11,833 nucleotides of DNA from the NCBI GenBank assembly GCA_044233795.1, contig JBIIJL010000064.1, forward strand, positions 1 to 11,833. Direction: 5' to 3'. The stretch comes from JBIIJL01 sp044233795. Its GTDB lineage: Bacteria > Pseudomonadota > Gammaproteobacteria > Legionellales > Legionellaceae. A model generated the notes under the pieces. That model was given only the letters and a program-made list of their open reading frames with translations, ran no database searches and was not told the origin of the DNA. The position numbers were made by a program, and so were the translations under genes. Shown piece after piece: positions 1-6,630 of the stretch. Every line of letters starts with the position of its first letter. Positions within the stretch are counted from its first letter, which is position 1.

Positions 1-132
1 TATCGATTTTGCCTTTTTTATCTTCTCATCATCTTGGATCGTTTTTTTAAACTCATAAATCGTCAACCCAATGCCGATAGTTACCATAATAAAAGTAAAA
101 ATGGCGATTTCTAATAAAATATCTTCAACCAT
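1..132 (-). CDS. Small single-pass membrane protein, 3' end beyond the window
   Basis: This is the third gene of a small minus-strand operon. It starts at ATG 130-132 and stays open for 44 codons to the window edge. A purine-rich ribosome binding site (AAAAAGGA, 141-148) lies 8 nt upstream. The start overlaps the last 8 nt of the preceding gene (stop 125-127), which suggests translational coupling. The visible protein has one hydrophobic segment at about residues 4-26, followed by a strongly charged tail (EFKKTIQDDEKIKKAK). That layout fits a small inner-membrane protein with a cytoplasmic tail. I do not recognise the family and propose no function. Because the C-terminus is missing, it could also be the membrane anchor of a longer protein. 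Confidence 0.6.
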   Translation of the reverse strand, partial: MVEDILLEIAIFTFIMVTIGIGLTIYEFKKTIQDDEKIKKAKSI

Positions 133-322
133 TATATTTTTCCTTTTTAATCATCTCAATGAATCCGAGAAGCTTAAAATAAATGGCAAATCCTAATATG
201 GAGGGAACCCATATCGCAGTAAAGATACCCTCTTCATGATGTCCACTAAACCATAGATAGGCGGAAACAACAAATGACATTGTGAGTGCTAATAAAATAA
301 ATATATCCGATAATTTAAACAT
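125..322 (-). CDS. Small two-helix membrane protein of unknown function
   Basis: The product has 65 residues. Two hydrophobic segments, at about residues 7-25 and 33-54, flank a short loop with the motif SGHHEEG. The C-terminus is lysine-rich (KKEKYNG). A consensus ribosome binding site AAGGAG (328-333) sits 5 nt before the ATG and overlaps the stop codon of the upstream gene, so the two are probably translationally coupled. The downstream gene starts inside the last codons of this one. I do not recognise a family. The HHEE loop could bind metal, but this is speculation. The strong ribosome binding site and coupled spacing on both sides make it more likely a real gene than a chance reading frame. 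Confidence 0.65.
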   Translation of the reverse strand: MFKLSDIFILLALTMSFVVSAYLWFSGHHEEGIFTAIWVPSILGFAIYFKLLGFIEMIKKEKYNG

Positions 323-331
323 CCCTACTCC

Positions 332-520
332 TTATACGCTCCAAAATGCCCACGCTGCAAATAAATACAAAAAAACCGTCAATTGGGCGATGAACTTGAT
401 AAACGATTCGTTAAATATATAACTATCCATTACCGGAGCAATATTCAACATCATCAGCATAAGATAAATTGAAAGAATGATAGCCAATACCGCAGAAATT
501 GCTCCTGTAAGTGCCCTCAT
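332..520 (-). CDS. Small two-helix membrane protein, first gene of a three-gene operon
   Basis: The product has 62 residues, almost all hydrophobic. Segments at about 5-27 and 40-60 are predicted to cross the membrane, joined by a short polar loop (DSYIFNES). It starts at ATG 518-520 with only a weak purine-rich site (AGAG) about 9 nt upstream. It ends 9 nt before the next gene, whose ribosome binding site overlaps this stop codon. A candidate promoter lies about 50 nt upstream (569-597). I do not recognise a family. The series of three tiny membrane proteins resembles accessory-subunit or assembly-factor operons, and it lies downstream of the cyo operon on the same strand, but a 550-bp gap and its own promoter argue for separate transcription. 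Confidence 0.6.
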   Translation of the reverse strand: MRALTGAISAVLAIILSIYLMLMMLNIAPVMDSYIFNESFIKFIAQLTVFLYLFAAWAFWSV

Positions 521-568
521 AGATATACTCTAAATGTTATGTTATTCATAATAATGACTTTCTCAAAA

Positions 569-597
569 ATTGTAAGCGCCATGGCGCCATAGAGCAA
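569..597 (-). promoter_or_regulatory. Sigma70-type promoter of the small membrane-protein operon
   Basis: Read on the minus strand, a -35 box TTGCTC (592-597) and a -10 box TACAAT (569-574) are separated by exactly 17 nt. Transcription would start near 562 and give a leader of about 42 nt before the ATG at 520. The spacer is almost entirely taken up by a GC-rich palindrome, so the promoter is probably controlled by a protein that binds there. Confidence 0.5.
576..590. repeat. Perfect palindrome inside a promoter spacer, possible operator
   Basis: GCGCCATGGCGC (576-587) is a perfect 12-bp palindrome, and ATGGCGCCAT (581-590) is a second, overlapping 10-bp one. Such GC-rich symmetry stands out in an AT-rich intergenic region. 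It lies between the -35 and -10 boxes of the candidate promoter. That is where a dimeric repressor, or a MerR-type activator that distorts the spacer, would bind. Confidence 0.45.
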
Positions 598-1069
598 TAG
601 CGCAATCATTTAAAAATGAATTGCCTTTCGCCAAGATTTTTAATTAATTTTAAGTACTAGGCTTTTTTGAGCATAATACAGCACTTAATTATTGACCTAA
701 TCAAAGTTCAAGGCTAGATATTAGCGCCAAAGATTAAAGTAAATCAACACAATACTATTTGTTTGATGGGCTCACTCAAGATATCTGATTCTTAAGTGCC
801 TGCAACAAAGCGTTACACGACTCTATCAGGAGCAAAGTCTATAAAAATCTTACCAACATGGAAGAATTAGGGGTTGTTGAAAAGAAAAATACAATCTCTT
901 CAATGCAGTTCAATTAACTATAAGATTAGTAACTTACGGCAAAGTCCGAAGACATTTTTTAAAGACCTGGCAGGGTAGGGGTATGGTTTGGATTCATTGC
1001 TCTTTTTGTTTCTTAGTTTTGATCTAAACATCCGGACGTCATATTAGGCGTGATACAATTAATTCGTCT
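598..1069. other. Gene-free stretch downstream of cyoD with a possible regulator relic
   Basis: No intact gene is visible and no rho-independent terminator for the cyo operon could be found. On the plus strand, 789-917 stays open for 42 codons without a good start or ribosome binding site. Part of its translation (VYKNLTNMEELGVVEKKN) resembles the recognition helix region of Fur-type or other winged-helix regulators. This may be the remnant of a decayed regulator gene, but the match is short and may be chance. The segment just after cyoD holds a near-palindrome around TCCGGA (about 1031-1036). Confidence 0.25.
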
Positions 1070-1408
1070 TTAATGCATCATGTAATAATTTAAATTCCAC
1101 ATAATCCATAAGGATCCGCAAATAATAGATGTTAAAATCACGCCGGTGAAAAGAAAAGTCATGATATTCGTTCTTCCTTGTGGTGTTTGCGCGGTCAGAC
1201 GAAGAAAAAAAATCACCTGTACTAAAAATTGAATGCACGCTGAGGAAAAAATGAGTACCAATACTTCAAGTTTAGAAAACCTTTGGGACATTATCGACCA
1301 AAAAGAAAATAATGTCAGTAAAGAGCAACTTATAAAACCCACTAAATACAGTCCTGTTTTTTTTTGGCCTGTGCCATAATCAGGCTCGTTCACTCCATGA
1401 TGTTCCAT
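1070..1408 (-). CDS. cyoD: Cytochrome bo3 ubiquinol oxidase subunit IV
   Basis: CyoD is the smallest subunit of the cytochrome bo3 quinol oxidase. It is thought to help assemble the CuB site and subunits I and III. The protein has 112 residues (E. coli CyoD has 109), with a polar N-terminus and three hydrophobic segments at about 19-39, 47-69 and 83-104. The C-terminal signature GSLWIMWNLNYYMM nearly matches the enterobacterial protein. The start lies 1 nt beyond the cyoC stop, and a G-rich site (GGGGG) is the likely ribosome binding site. It is the last cyo gene present: cyoE, which often follows, is absent here, so heme O synthase must be encoded elsewhere. Confidence 0.95.
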   Translation of the reverse strand: MEHHGVNEPDYGTGQKKTGLYLVGFISCSLLTLFSFWSIMSQRFSKLEVLVLIFSSACIQFLVQVIFFLRLTAQTPQGRTNIMTFLFTGVILTSIICGSLWIMWNLNYYMMH

Positions 1409-1409
1409 G

Positions 1410-2006
1410 CTAAATAGCCCCCATCAGGTATACAATAGTAAATACAAAAATCCAGACAATGTCTAAAAAATTCCAAAACAATCCCAAATAGGTCAGGCGA
1501 CGACGCTTAACTTGATTTAACTTAATTAAAGGAAGTTGGATAATCATCAATAAAATCCACAACAAGCCAAAACTAACATGCAATCCATGAGTACCCACTA
1601 AAGTGAAAAATGAAGAAATAGCACCACTCACATCCCATCGGAAACCTTTATTGGCCATATGAATAAATTCAGTGACTTCCATTGCGATAAAACCAGCACC
1701 AAGCAAGAGAGTAATACTTAGCCATAGCTGAACTTTGCCTAGTTTATCCTTATACAAATTTAAAATAGCGAAGCAAAAAGTAAGGTTAGATACTAGCAAA
1801 AGAAATGTTTCAATGAGTACATCGTGTAAGTTAATATAATTTTTAAGCGCAGGCCCTGGATGGCCTGGGTTATTCAATACTAAAAAGGTTGCAAATAAAC
1901 AGCCAAATAAAATGCAATCGGTCAGTATATACATCCAAAAACCAAAAACGTCCGCTGAATCACTGTCATAATCATGAGCCGCAGTGAGGATGCCTTCATT
2001 TTGCAT
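1410..2006 (-). CDS. cyoC: Cytochrome bo3 ubiquinol oxidase subunit III
   Basis: Subunit III belongs to the heme-copper oxidase subunit III family and stabilises the proton-pumping core in the inner membrane. The protein has 198 residues (E. coli CyoC has 204), with five hydrophobic segments and a short N-terminus, as in quinol-oxidase rather than cytochrome c oxidase forms. Family features include the conserved glutamates in AMEVTEF (about 108-114) and the histidines of THGLHVSFG (139-147). The ATG overlaps the cyoB stop codon by 1 nt (TAATG), and AGGGAG (2015-2020) is the ribosome binding site. This arrangement couples its translation to that of cyoB. Confidence 0.96.
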   Translation of the reverse strand: MQNEGILTAAHDYDSDSADVFGFWMYILTDCILFGCLFATFLVLNNPGHPGPALKNYINLHDVLIETFLLLVSNLTFCFAILNLYKDKLGKVQLWLSITLLLGAGFIAMEVTEFIHMANKGFRWDVSGAISSFFTLVGTHGLHVSFGLLWILLMIIQLPLIKLNQVKRRRLTYLGLFWNFLDIVWIFVFTIVYLMGAI

Positions 2007-4000
2007 TACACAAGCTCCCTAAAGTGAGCTAATTCAGTTCTTTTGACTGTTTCAGCATCGATATAATAATCAACGTCATTTGAAAACGTCCGTGCAATCG
2101 CGGTGAAGATAGCTCCAAGTAATCCAATAATTCCAGGGATAAGCATGTGCCAAACTAACGCAAATCCCGCGAGGCCTGAAAAAAGTGCAATAATAAATCC
2201 TGCCGAGGTGTTTTTTGGCATATGAATTGGGTCGTAATGGATGTCTTTAGGATGGATGTGACCTTCTGCCCTGTGATGTTCCTTGTCCACCCAAAATTGG
2301 TCGAGTGCTTCTACTGTGGGTAATTTAGCAAAATTATAAAAAGGAGCTGGTGATGCAACCGACCACTCCAATGTACGACCATTCCAGGGGTCACCTGTCC
2401 GGTCATGAAGAATATGGCGGTTTTTTATGCTTACAATTAACTGAATAACCTGAAAAATAATACCAACCAAAATCAATAAGGCTCCCATCGCGGCAAAAAT
2501 CAAATAGGGTTGATACATGGTGTTCGCATAATGATTGGTTCGACGCACAAATCCATCAAGGCCCAAGACATACAATGGCATGAAAGCACAATAAAATCCG
2601 GCAACCCAACAATAAAAAGCTCGTTTACCCCAGGTTTCATCCAAACAAAAACCGAAAGCTTTTGGAAACCAGTAGGTTATCCCAGCAAATGCTCCAAATA
2701 GTACACCACCAATAATCACATTATGAAAGTGCGCCACTAAAAATAAGCTGTTATGAACTTGAAAATCAACTGGAGGGACTGCCATCATTACACCGGTCAT
2801 CCCACCTATTGCAAAAGTGGTAAAAAAGGCCGTTACCCAAAGCATGGGGGTTGCCATGATAATTCGGCCCTTAAACATAGTAAACAACCAGTTAAATACT
2901 TTAACTCCTGTAGGAATAGCAATAATCATAGTCGCGATTCCAAAAAAGGAATTAACATCTGCTCCGGCGCCCATTGTAAAAAAATGGTGAAGCCACACAA
3001 CGAAGGATAAAAACGTTATCATTGCGATGGCCCATACCATAGTGGTGTAACCAAATAATTTTTTCTGACTGAACGTTGCCACCACCTCAGAAAAAATACC
3101 GAACACTGGCAAAATTAAGATATAAACCTCTGGGTGACCCCATATCCAGATTAAATTAATATACATCATGCTGTTTCCACCTGCGAAATCAGTAAAGAAA
3201 TGCATATCGAGCATGCGATCTAGCGATAAAAGAGCAAGCGTTACCGTTAATACAGGAAAAGCAAGAGCAACTAAAATCATGGCACATAAAGCAGACCAAA
3301 CAAAAACAGGCATTTTCATTAACGTCATGCCTTTACAACGCATTTTCAAAATAGTCGCAATAAAATTAATTCCTGCAAGCAAGGTCCCAATGCCTGAAAT
3401 TTGTAAGGACCAGATATAGTAATCAACACCCACGTCAGGACTGTAATACAACTCAGCTAAGGGAGGATAAGCAAGCCAACCCGTAGATGCAAATTGCCCT
3501 ACCACCAGTGAAATATTGCACAACATTGCCCCGACAAAGGTCAACCAAAAACTAAGTGAATTTAAATAGGGATAAGCCACATCACGTGCGCCAATTTGTA
3601 AAGGGACTATCATATTAAGTAAGGCAAAAATAAGCGGCATAGCAACAAAGAAAATCATAATAACGCCATGTGCGGTAAAAATCTGGTCGTAATGATCTGG
3701 AGGTAAAAATCCCACGGCACCCCCCGCGGCAACTGCTTGTTGAGCGCGCATTAAAAGTGCATCTGAAAAGCCGCGTAGCAGCATTACAAATGCTAAAATT
3801 AAATACATAATCCCAATTTTTTTATGATCTACTGAAGTCACCCATTCGTTCCAAATATAGGACCATTTTTTAAATATCGTTAATAAGGTCAGAACCCCTA
3901 CAAATCCGAGTACCATAAACACCCCTGCCCCCATAGCAAAAGGATTATGAAAAGGTATAGCATCCAGGGTCAATTTACCGAGTAATAAATTTTGAAACAT
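2006..4000 (-). CDS. cyoB: Cytochrome bo3 ubiquinol oxidase subunit I
   Basis: This is the catalytic subunit. It oxidises ubiquinol, reduces O2 to water at the heme o3-CuB centre and pumps protons across the inner membrane. At 664 residues it matches the E. coli protein (663), with a constant numbering offset of +5. Low-spin heme ligands are His111 and His426. CuB ligands are His289, His338 and His339, with the cross-linked tyrosine Tyr293 in GHPEVY. The heme o3 ligand is His424, and the propionate-binding pair is Arg486-Arg487. The D-channel residues Asp140 and Glu291, the K-channel Lys367, and the quinol-site residues Arg76, Asp80, His103 and Gln106 are all present. It starts 2 nt after the cyoA stop with an AAGGA site inside cyoA. 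No defect is seen, so the enzyme should be active. Confidence 0.98.
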   Translation of the reverse strand: MFQNLLLGKLTLDAIPFHNPFAMGAGVFMVLGFVGVLTLLTIFKKWSYIWNEWVTSVDHKKIGIMYLILAFVMLLRGFSDALLMRAQQAVAAGGAVGFLPPDHYDQIFTAHGVIMIFFVAMPLIFALLNMIVPLQIGARDVAYPYLNSLSFWLTFVGAMLCNISLVVGQFASTGWLAYPPLAELYYSPDVGVDYYIWSLQISGIGTLLAGINFIATILKMRCKGMTLMKMPVFVWSALCAMILVALAFPVLTVTLALLSLDRMLDMHFFTDFAGGNSMMYINLIWIWGHPEVYILILPVFGIFSEVVATFSQKKLFGYTTMVWAIAMITFLSFVVWLHHFFTMGAGADVNSFFGIATMIIAIPTGVKVFNWLFTMFKGRIIMATPMLWVTAFFTTFAIGGMTGVMMAVPPVDFQVHNSLFLVAHFHNVIIGGVLFGAFAGITYWFPKAFGFCLDETWGKRAFYCWVAGFYCAFMPLYVLGLDGFVRRTNHYANTMYQPYLIFAAMGALLILVGIIFQVIQLIVSIKNRHILHDRTGDPWNGRTLEWSVASPAPFYNFAKLPTVEALDQFWVDKEHHRAEGHIHPKDIHYDPIHMPKNTSAGFIIALFSGLAGFALVWHMLIPGIIGLLGAIFTAIARTFSNDVDYYIDAETVKRTELAHFRELV

Positions 4001-4002
4001 AA

Positions 4003-4950
4003 CTATTCCTTATGGAATTTAATAGTATTTTCACGTGGGTGCGCCGGACCTATACTTGCCATATAAGTCATTATTACCTTATTAAATAGATCATTTTGCA
4101 AACCCGAGAAAAGTTTTGGCTTATCAGCAATCGAGGGATATAACAACTGATTGTAAGCAGCATCTGTTAACCCATTAGGCGATTTTTTTACTTCTGTGAA
4201 CCATTGTTGTAGTGCTTGAGGATTAACAACATGTACTTCAAAATGCATATCTGAAAATCCATCTCCATTATACTGAGTGTTTAAACCATCATAAACGCCA
4301 GGTTCATTAGCTAAAAGATGAAGACGTGTACGCATTCCAGCCATGGCATAAATCTGGCTGCCTAACTGTGGAATAAAGAAGGCACTCATTGGGACATTAT
4401 CTGTTGTTATCCAATACTCAACCTGCTGGCCTAATGGAATTTCAAGATAATTCACAGTTGCAATATTTTGTTCTGGATAAATAAATAGCCATTTCCAGGG
4501 TAAAGCTATCACTTGAATTAACATGGGTTTTTGATCCTGCGTACCAATTTGCCGATAGGGGTCTAACTCATGAGTCTTTTTCCACGTCATGATCCCTAAG
4601 ATCAATATAATCACACAGGGAATACCCCACCATAATACTTCCAAATAAAGACTATGACCCCAATTCGGCTTATAATCCCTGGTACGGTGTGACACTTGAT
4701 AATGATAAACAAAGGTAATACTCATGATGATGACGGGTAAAACCACAATCAACATTAAAGCCAACGTATCAAAAAACAACTTACGTTGCTCGTAGGCAAT
4801 AATACCCTTAGGATTAAGCATACCAATGAAGTGCTCTTTACAACCACTTAATGAAAGGAGGATTAGAGAGCCGAAGATGATGAATACAATTTTTAAAAGC
4901 CAGCGAAAGGCATTAATATTAATTAAAGCAGTTCGCGTCCTTGCGATCAT
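4003..4950 (-). CDS. cyoA: Cytochrome bo3 ubiquinol oxidase subunit II (lipoprotein)
   Basis: Subunit II is a lipoprotein with two transmembrane helices and a periplasmic cupredoxin fold. I chose ATG 4948-4950: AGGAG lies 5 nt upstream and the product is then 315 residues, the same length as E. coli CyoA. The frame extends 22 codons further to a TTG at 5016, but no ribosome binding site precedes it. In the short form a lipobox LSGC ends at Cys37. Helices lie at about 62-84 and 101-121, and the cupredoxin domain at about 143-248. The CuA cysteine and histidine ligands of cytochrome c oxidases are missing (GFSDMHFEVHV instead), which marks a quinol oxidase. A C-terminal aromatic domain follows (QQWFTEVKKSP). 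It is the first gene of the operon. Confidence 0.96.
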   Translation of the reverse strand: MIARTRTALININAFRWLLKIVFIIFGSLILLSLSGCKEHFIGMLNPKGIIAYEQRKLFFDTLALMLIVVLPVIIMSITFVYHYQVSHRTRDYKPNWGHSLYLEVLWWGIPCVIILILGIMTWKKTHELDPYRQIGTQDQKPMLIQVIALPWKWLFIYPEQNIATVNYLEIPLGQQVEYWITTDNVPMSAFFIPQLGSQIYAMAGMRTRLHLLANEPGVYDGLNTQYNGDGFSDMHFEVHVVNPQALQQWFTEVKKSPNGLTDAAYNQLLYPSIADKPKLFSGLQNDLFNKVIMTYMASIGPAHPRENTIKFHKE

Positions 4951-5059
4951 AAACGCTCCTGTTTGCCATACTTTCTTAGATTTCAATATGATGATACGAT
5001 TTAACATAAAATACAAAGAATTTATTGGAATAAACTTTTAATTACTATGGATTGGTACT
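4951..5059. promoter_or_regulatory. Divergent regulatory region between cyoA and a membrane-protein gene
   Basis: This 109-bp region must hold the cyo promoter on the minus strand and that of the 5060 gene on the plus strand. It is very AT-rich. TTTATTGGAATAAA (5021-5034) is a 6-bp inverted repeat around GG and could be an operator. No minus-strand pair of -35 and -10 boxes with good spacing stood out, so cyo may need an activator. I saw no clear FNR or ArcA site, but AT-rich versions of such sites are hard to judge by eye. Confidence 0.4.
4963..4992 (+). promoter_or_regulatory. Candidate sigma70 promoter of the divergent membrane-protein gene
   Basis: TTGCCA (4963-4968) and TATGAT (4987-4992) are separated by 18 nt on the plus strand. 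This predicts a start near 4999 and a leader of about 60 nt. The boxes fall just outside cyoA only if cyoA starts at 4950, which agrees with the start chosen there. Confidence 0.35.
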
Positions 5060-5452
5060 ATGACCTATATAATATTTGCTCGTTGGTTTGGCTTGGTATC
5101 AGTAATACTTTCTTTAGGTATTTTATTTAATCTAGAGGATGCTCGCGATATGGCGAAACACATGGTGAAATCAGATTCGGGCTACATCATGGGTGGAGTA
5201 CTTCCCACTATTTTCGGCAGTTTATCTTTAATGTTCGCTAATAGTGTAGAGTTGGGGTGGACCTTAATCATCACTTTAATTGGAGCAAGTATGTTGTTGA
5301 TTGGGATCTTCCGAGTCATTTTTGTTAAGCAATGGAAGGCGCTTCTTTCTCAATACATACAAGAAATCCCTTTTTTGTTTAGTTTATTTGGATTGATGTT
5401 CGGTGTAATACTGATCTATGTTGGTTTTATTGCAAATTCATTTGCATTTTAG
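5060..5452 (+). CDS. Four-helix membrane protein of unknown function, divergent from cyo
   Basis: The product has 130 residues and four hydrophobic segments at about 4-24, 42-61, 65-88 and 103-125. Between the first two lies a short acidic and basic loop (LEDARDMAKHMVKSDSGY). No signal peptide cleavage site, catalytic motif or metal ligand set is evident. The ATG at 5060 has only a weak ribosome binding site (TGGATTGG). The gene shares its upstream region with cyoA, so it could be co-regulated with the oxidase and serve the respiratory chain or membrane. That is an inference from position only. I do not recognise the family. Codon use and AT content look like those of the neighbours. Confidence 0.75.
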   Translation: MTYIIFARWFGLVSVILSLGILFNLEDARDMAKHMVKSDSGYIMGGVLPTIFGSLSLMFANSVELGWTLIITLIGASMLLIGIFRVIFVKQWKALLSQYIQEIPFLFSLFGLMFGVILIYVGFIANSFAF

Positions 5453-5642
5453 AGCACTTAGGGTTGGGCAAAGGTCCTAGAGACTGAGTATTGCTGAGTA
5501 GGGTTGTTGAGGTAATCAAAGTGATAGCTGTCATAAATATCAGATAATAAGCCGGTGTGACAAGGTCTACTTTTTTCTGTCAGTAAAGTAACAACGGGAG
5601 TATTCCCTCTCAATAACCGGACCATCTAGTCATAACTAAGAA

Positions 5643-5661
5643 CTAGTAATAATACTAGGAG
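5643..5661 (+). promoter_or_regulatory. Hairpin overlapping the ribosome binding site of the DUF3429 gene
   Basis: CTAGTA (5643-5648) and TACTAG (5653-5658) pair perfectly around a 4-nt loop. The last two stem bases are the first two of the ribosome binding site AGGAG (5657-5661). If it folds in the mRNA it would partly hide the site. As DNA the same symmetry could be an operator. The site lies 7 nt before ATG 5669 but only 1 nt before ATG 5663, so 5669 is the better start. Confidence 0.35.
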
Positions 5662-5668
5662 TATGACT

Positions 5669-6130
5669 ATGATCAACGAAGTAGAAGTGGCTGAAATCAT
5701 GAATGAGAAAAATATTTTGGTCGCGCGGGTCCTCACTTATACAGGGATTATACCTTTTTTGTTTTTGGGGATGGCGGTTGCTTTACACACTAGCGGTTTA
5801 GATTATAGTTTGGTTTTATTTGCATACGGAGCTGTCATCATATCATTTCTTTGCGGAATCCATTGGGCGGTATTCCTATTTTTTTCGCAAAATTGTTCAC
5901 GCAATCTATTGTTTCACAGCAACGCGATAAGCCTCCTGGGGTGGGTATCTGTACTACCGGCTATGTCTTATTTAACTTTCGCACTTCAGATTTTATGTTT
6001 TCTATATCTGGTTATTCTTGATCTGGAACTTTATCGCAACAAAGTTATTCCATTATGGTTTTTTCACTTGCGTCTTAACGCGACGATAGTTGTTATTTTG
6101 CTGCTTTTCATTACAGCCTGCTACTCCTGA
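5669..6130 (+). CDS. DUF3429 family membrane protein
   Basis: The product has 153 residues from ATG 5669, chosen over ATG 5663 because of ribosome binding site spacing. It is an integral membrane protein with about five hydrophobic segments. The family features I recognise are the motif YGAVIISFLCGIHWAVFL in the second helix region and the C-terminal FHLRLNATIVVILLLF, both typical of DUF3429 proteins (related to eukaryotic TMEM69). The biochemical role of the family is unknown. Here the gene stands alone between long non-coding stretches, with no operon partner. A hairpin covers part of its ribosome binding site, so translation may be controlled. The assignment rests on remembered family motifs and is fairly secure; the function is not. 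Confidence 0.8.
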   Translation: MINEVEVAEIMNEKNILVARVLTYTGIIPFLFLGMAVALHTSGLDYSLVLFAYGAVIISFLCGIHWAVFLFFSQNCSRNLLFHSNAISLLGWVSVLPAMSYLTFALQILCFLYLVILDLELYRNKVIPLWFFHLRLNATIVVILLLFITACYS

Positions 6131-6630
6131 TATTTCATATACCCATCATGGGTTCGGTTGATATAGATTATCTTGAAGAGCCATGAAACTAACGTCTATA
6201 TATTTTTTGTGACACGGGCTTTAATGCTCTCAAACTTATTTAGTTAAGTTGCAAACTCCTCTAAGGGCCAGCTCATGTGCATTAAGCCACGTATCTTCTA
6301 TGCGAGACCTGTGAATTTTAACAGTTGATTACGGCAAAGAAGTATCCAAGGAACAAAGGCAATGTGGAAAGATAAATCTATCCGAGCTTGCAATGCTTTG
6401 TTATCAAAAAATACTGTCAATACGATACATACCAGGGATCTTGAAAGACAAAAATAAGAGGTAATGATGGTTTGCAGTCTACTTAAAAAAATTAATTCTT
6501 AGAGGCCTCATTCAAGCTGCCTAGCTAAGTTAAATCCCGAGGTTTAACACATTCGGGCAGTATTTTTCACGTTTAGTGTTCACTAAAATATTTGGTTTAT
6601 GAACCATGCCGAAAGAGTTACCGAACCCAT
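6131..6630. other. 500-bp stretch with no intact gene
   Basis: A 5-bp hairpin ACCCA-TCA-TGGGT follows the DUF3429 stop (6141-6153), but no T-run follows. Downstream of the PAS gene there are weak inverted repeats, CCCGA/TCGGG (6536-6557) and GTTCA-TAAA/TTTATGAAC with one bulge (6578-6604). On the minus strand a stretch ending at the TAA 6236-6238 stays open for 30 codons and reads like coding sequence (RSRIEDTWLNAHELALRG). On the plus strand a 31-codon frame with an ATG exists at 6362-6457. Neither has a convincing start context or a family I recognise. The region may hold decayed genes. Confidence 0.3.

Noticed and set aside
2510..3419. Plus-strand open frames opposite cyoB (2510-2701, 2753-3010, 3168-3419)
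   Set aside because: They lie entirely antisense to a highly conserved, certain gene, have no ribosome binding sites and show shadow-type composition.
4826..5041. Plus-strand frame opposite the start of cyoA
   Set aside because: It is antisense to cyoA codons and its start region has no independent support.
6141..6153. ACCCA-TCA-TGGGT as a terminator for the DUF3429 gene
   Set aside because: The stem is short and no T-run follows in either useful direction.
6362..6457. 31-codon plus-strand frame in the 6131-6630 gap
   Set aside because: No recognisable family, poor ribosome binding site spacing and no operon context; kept only as a note in the gap entry.
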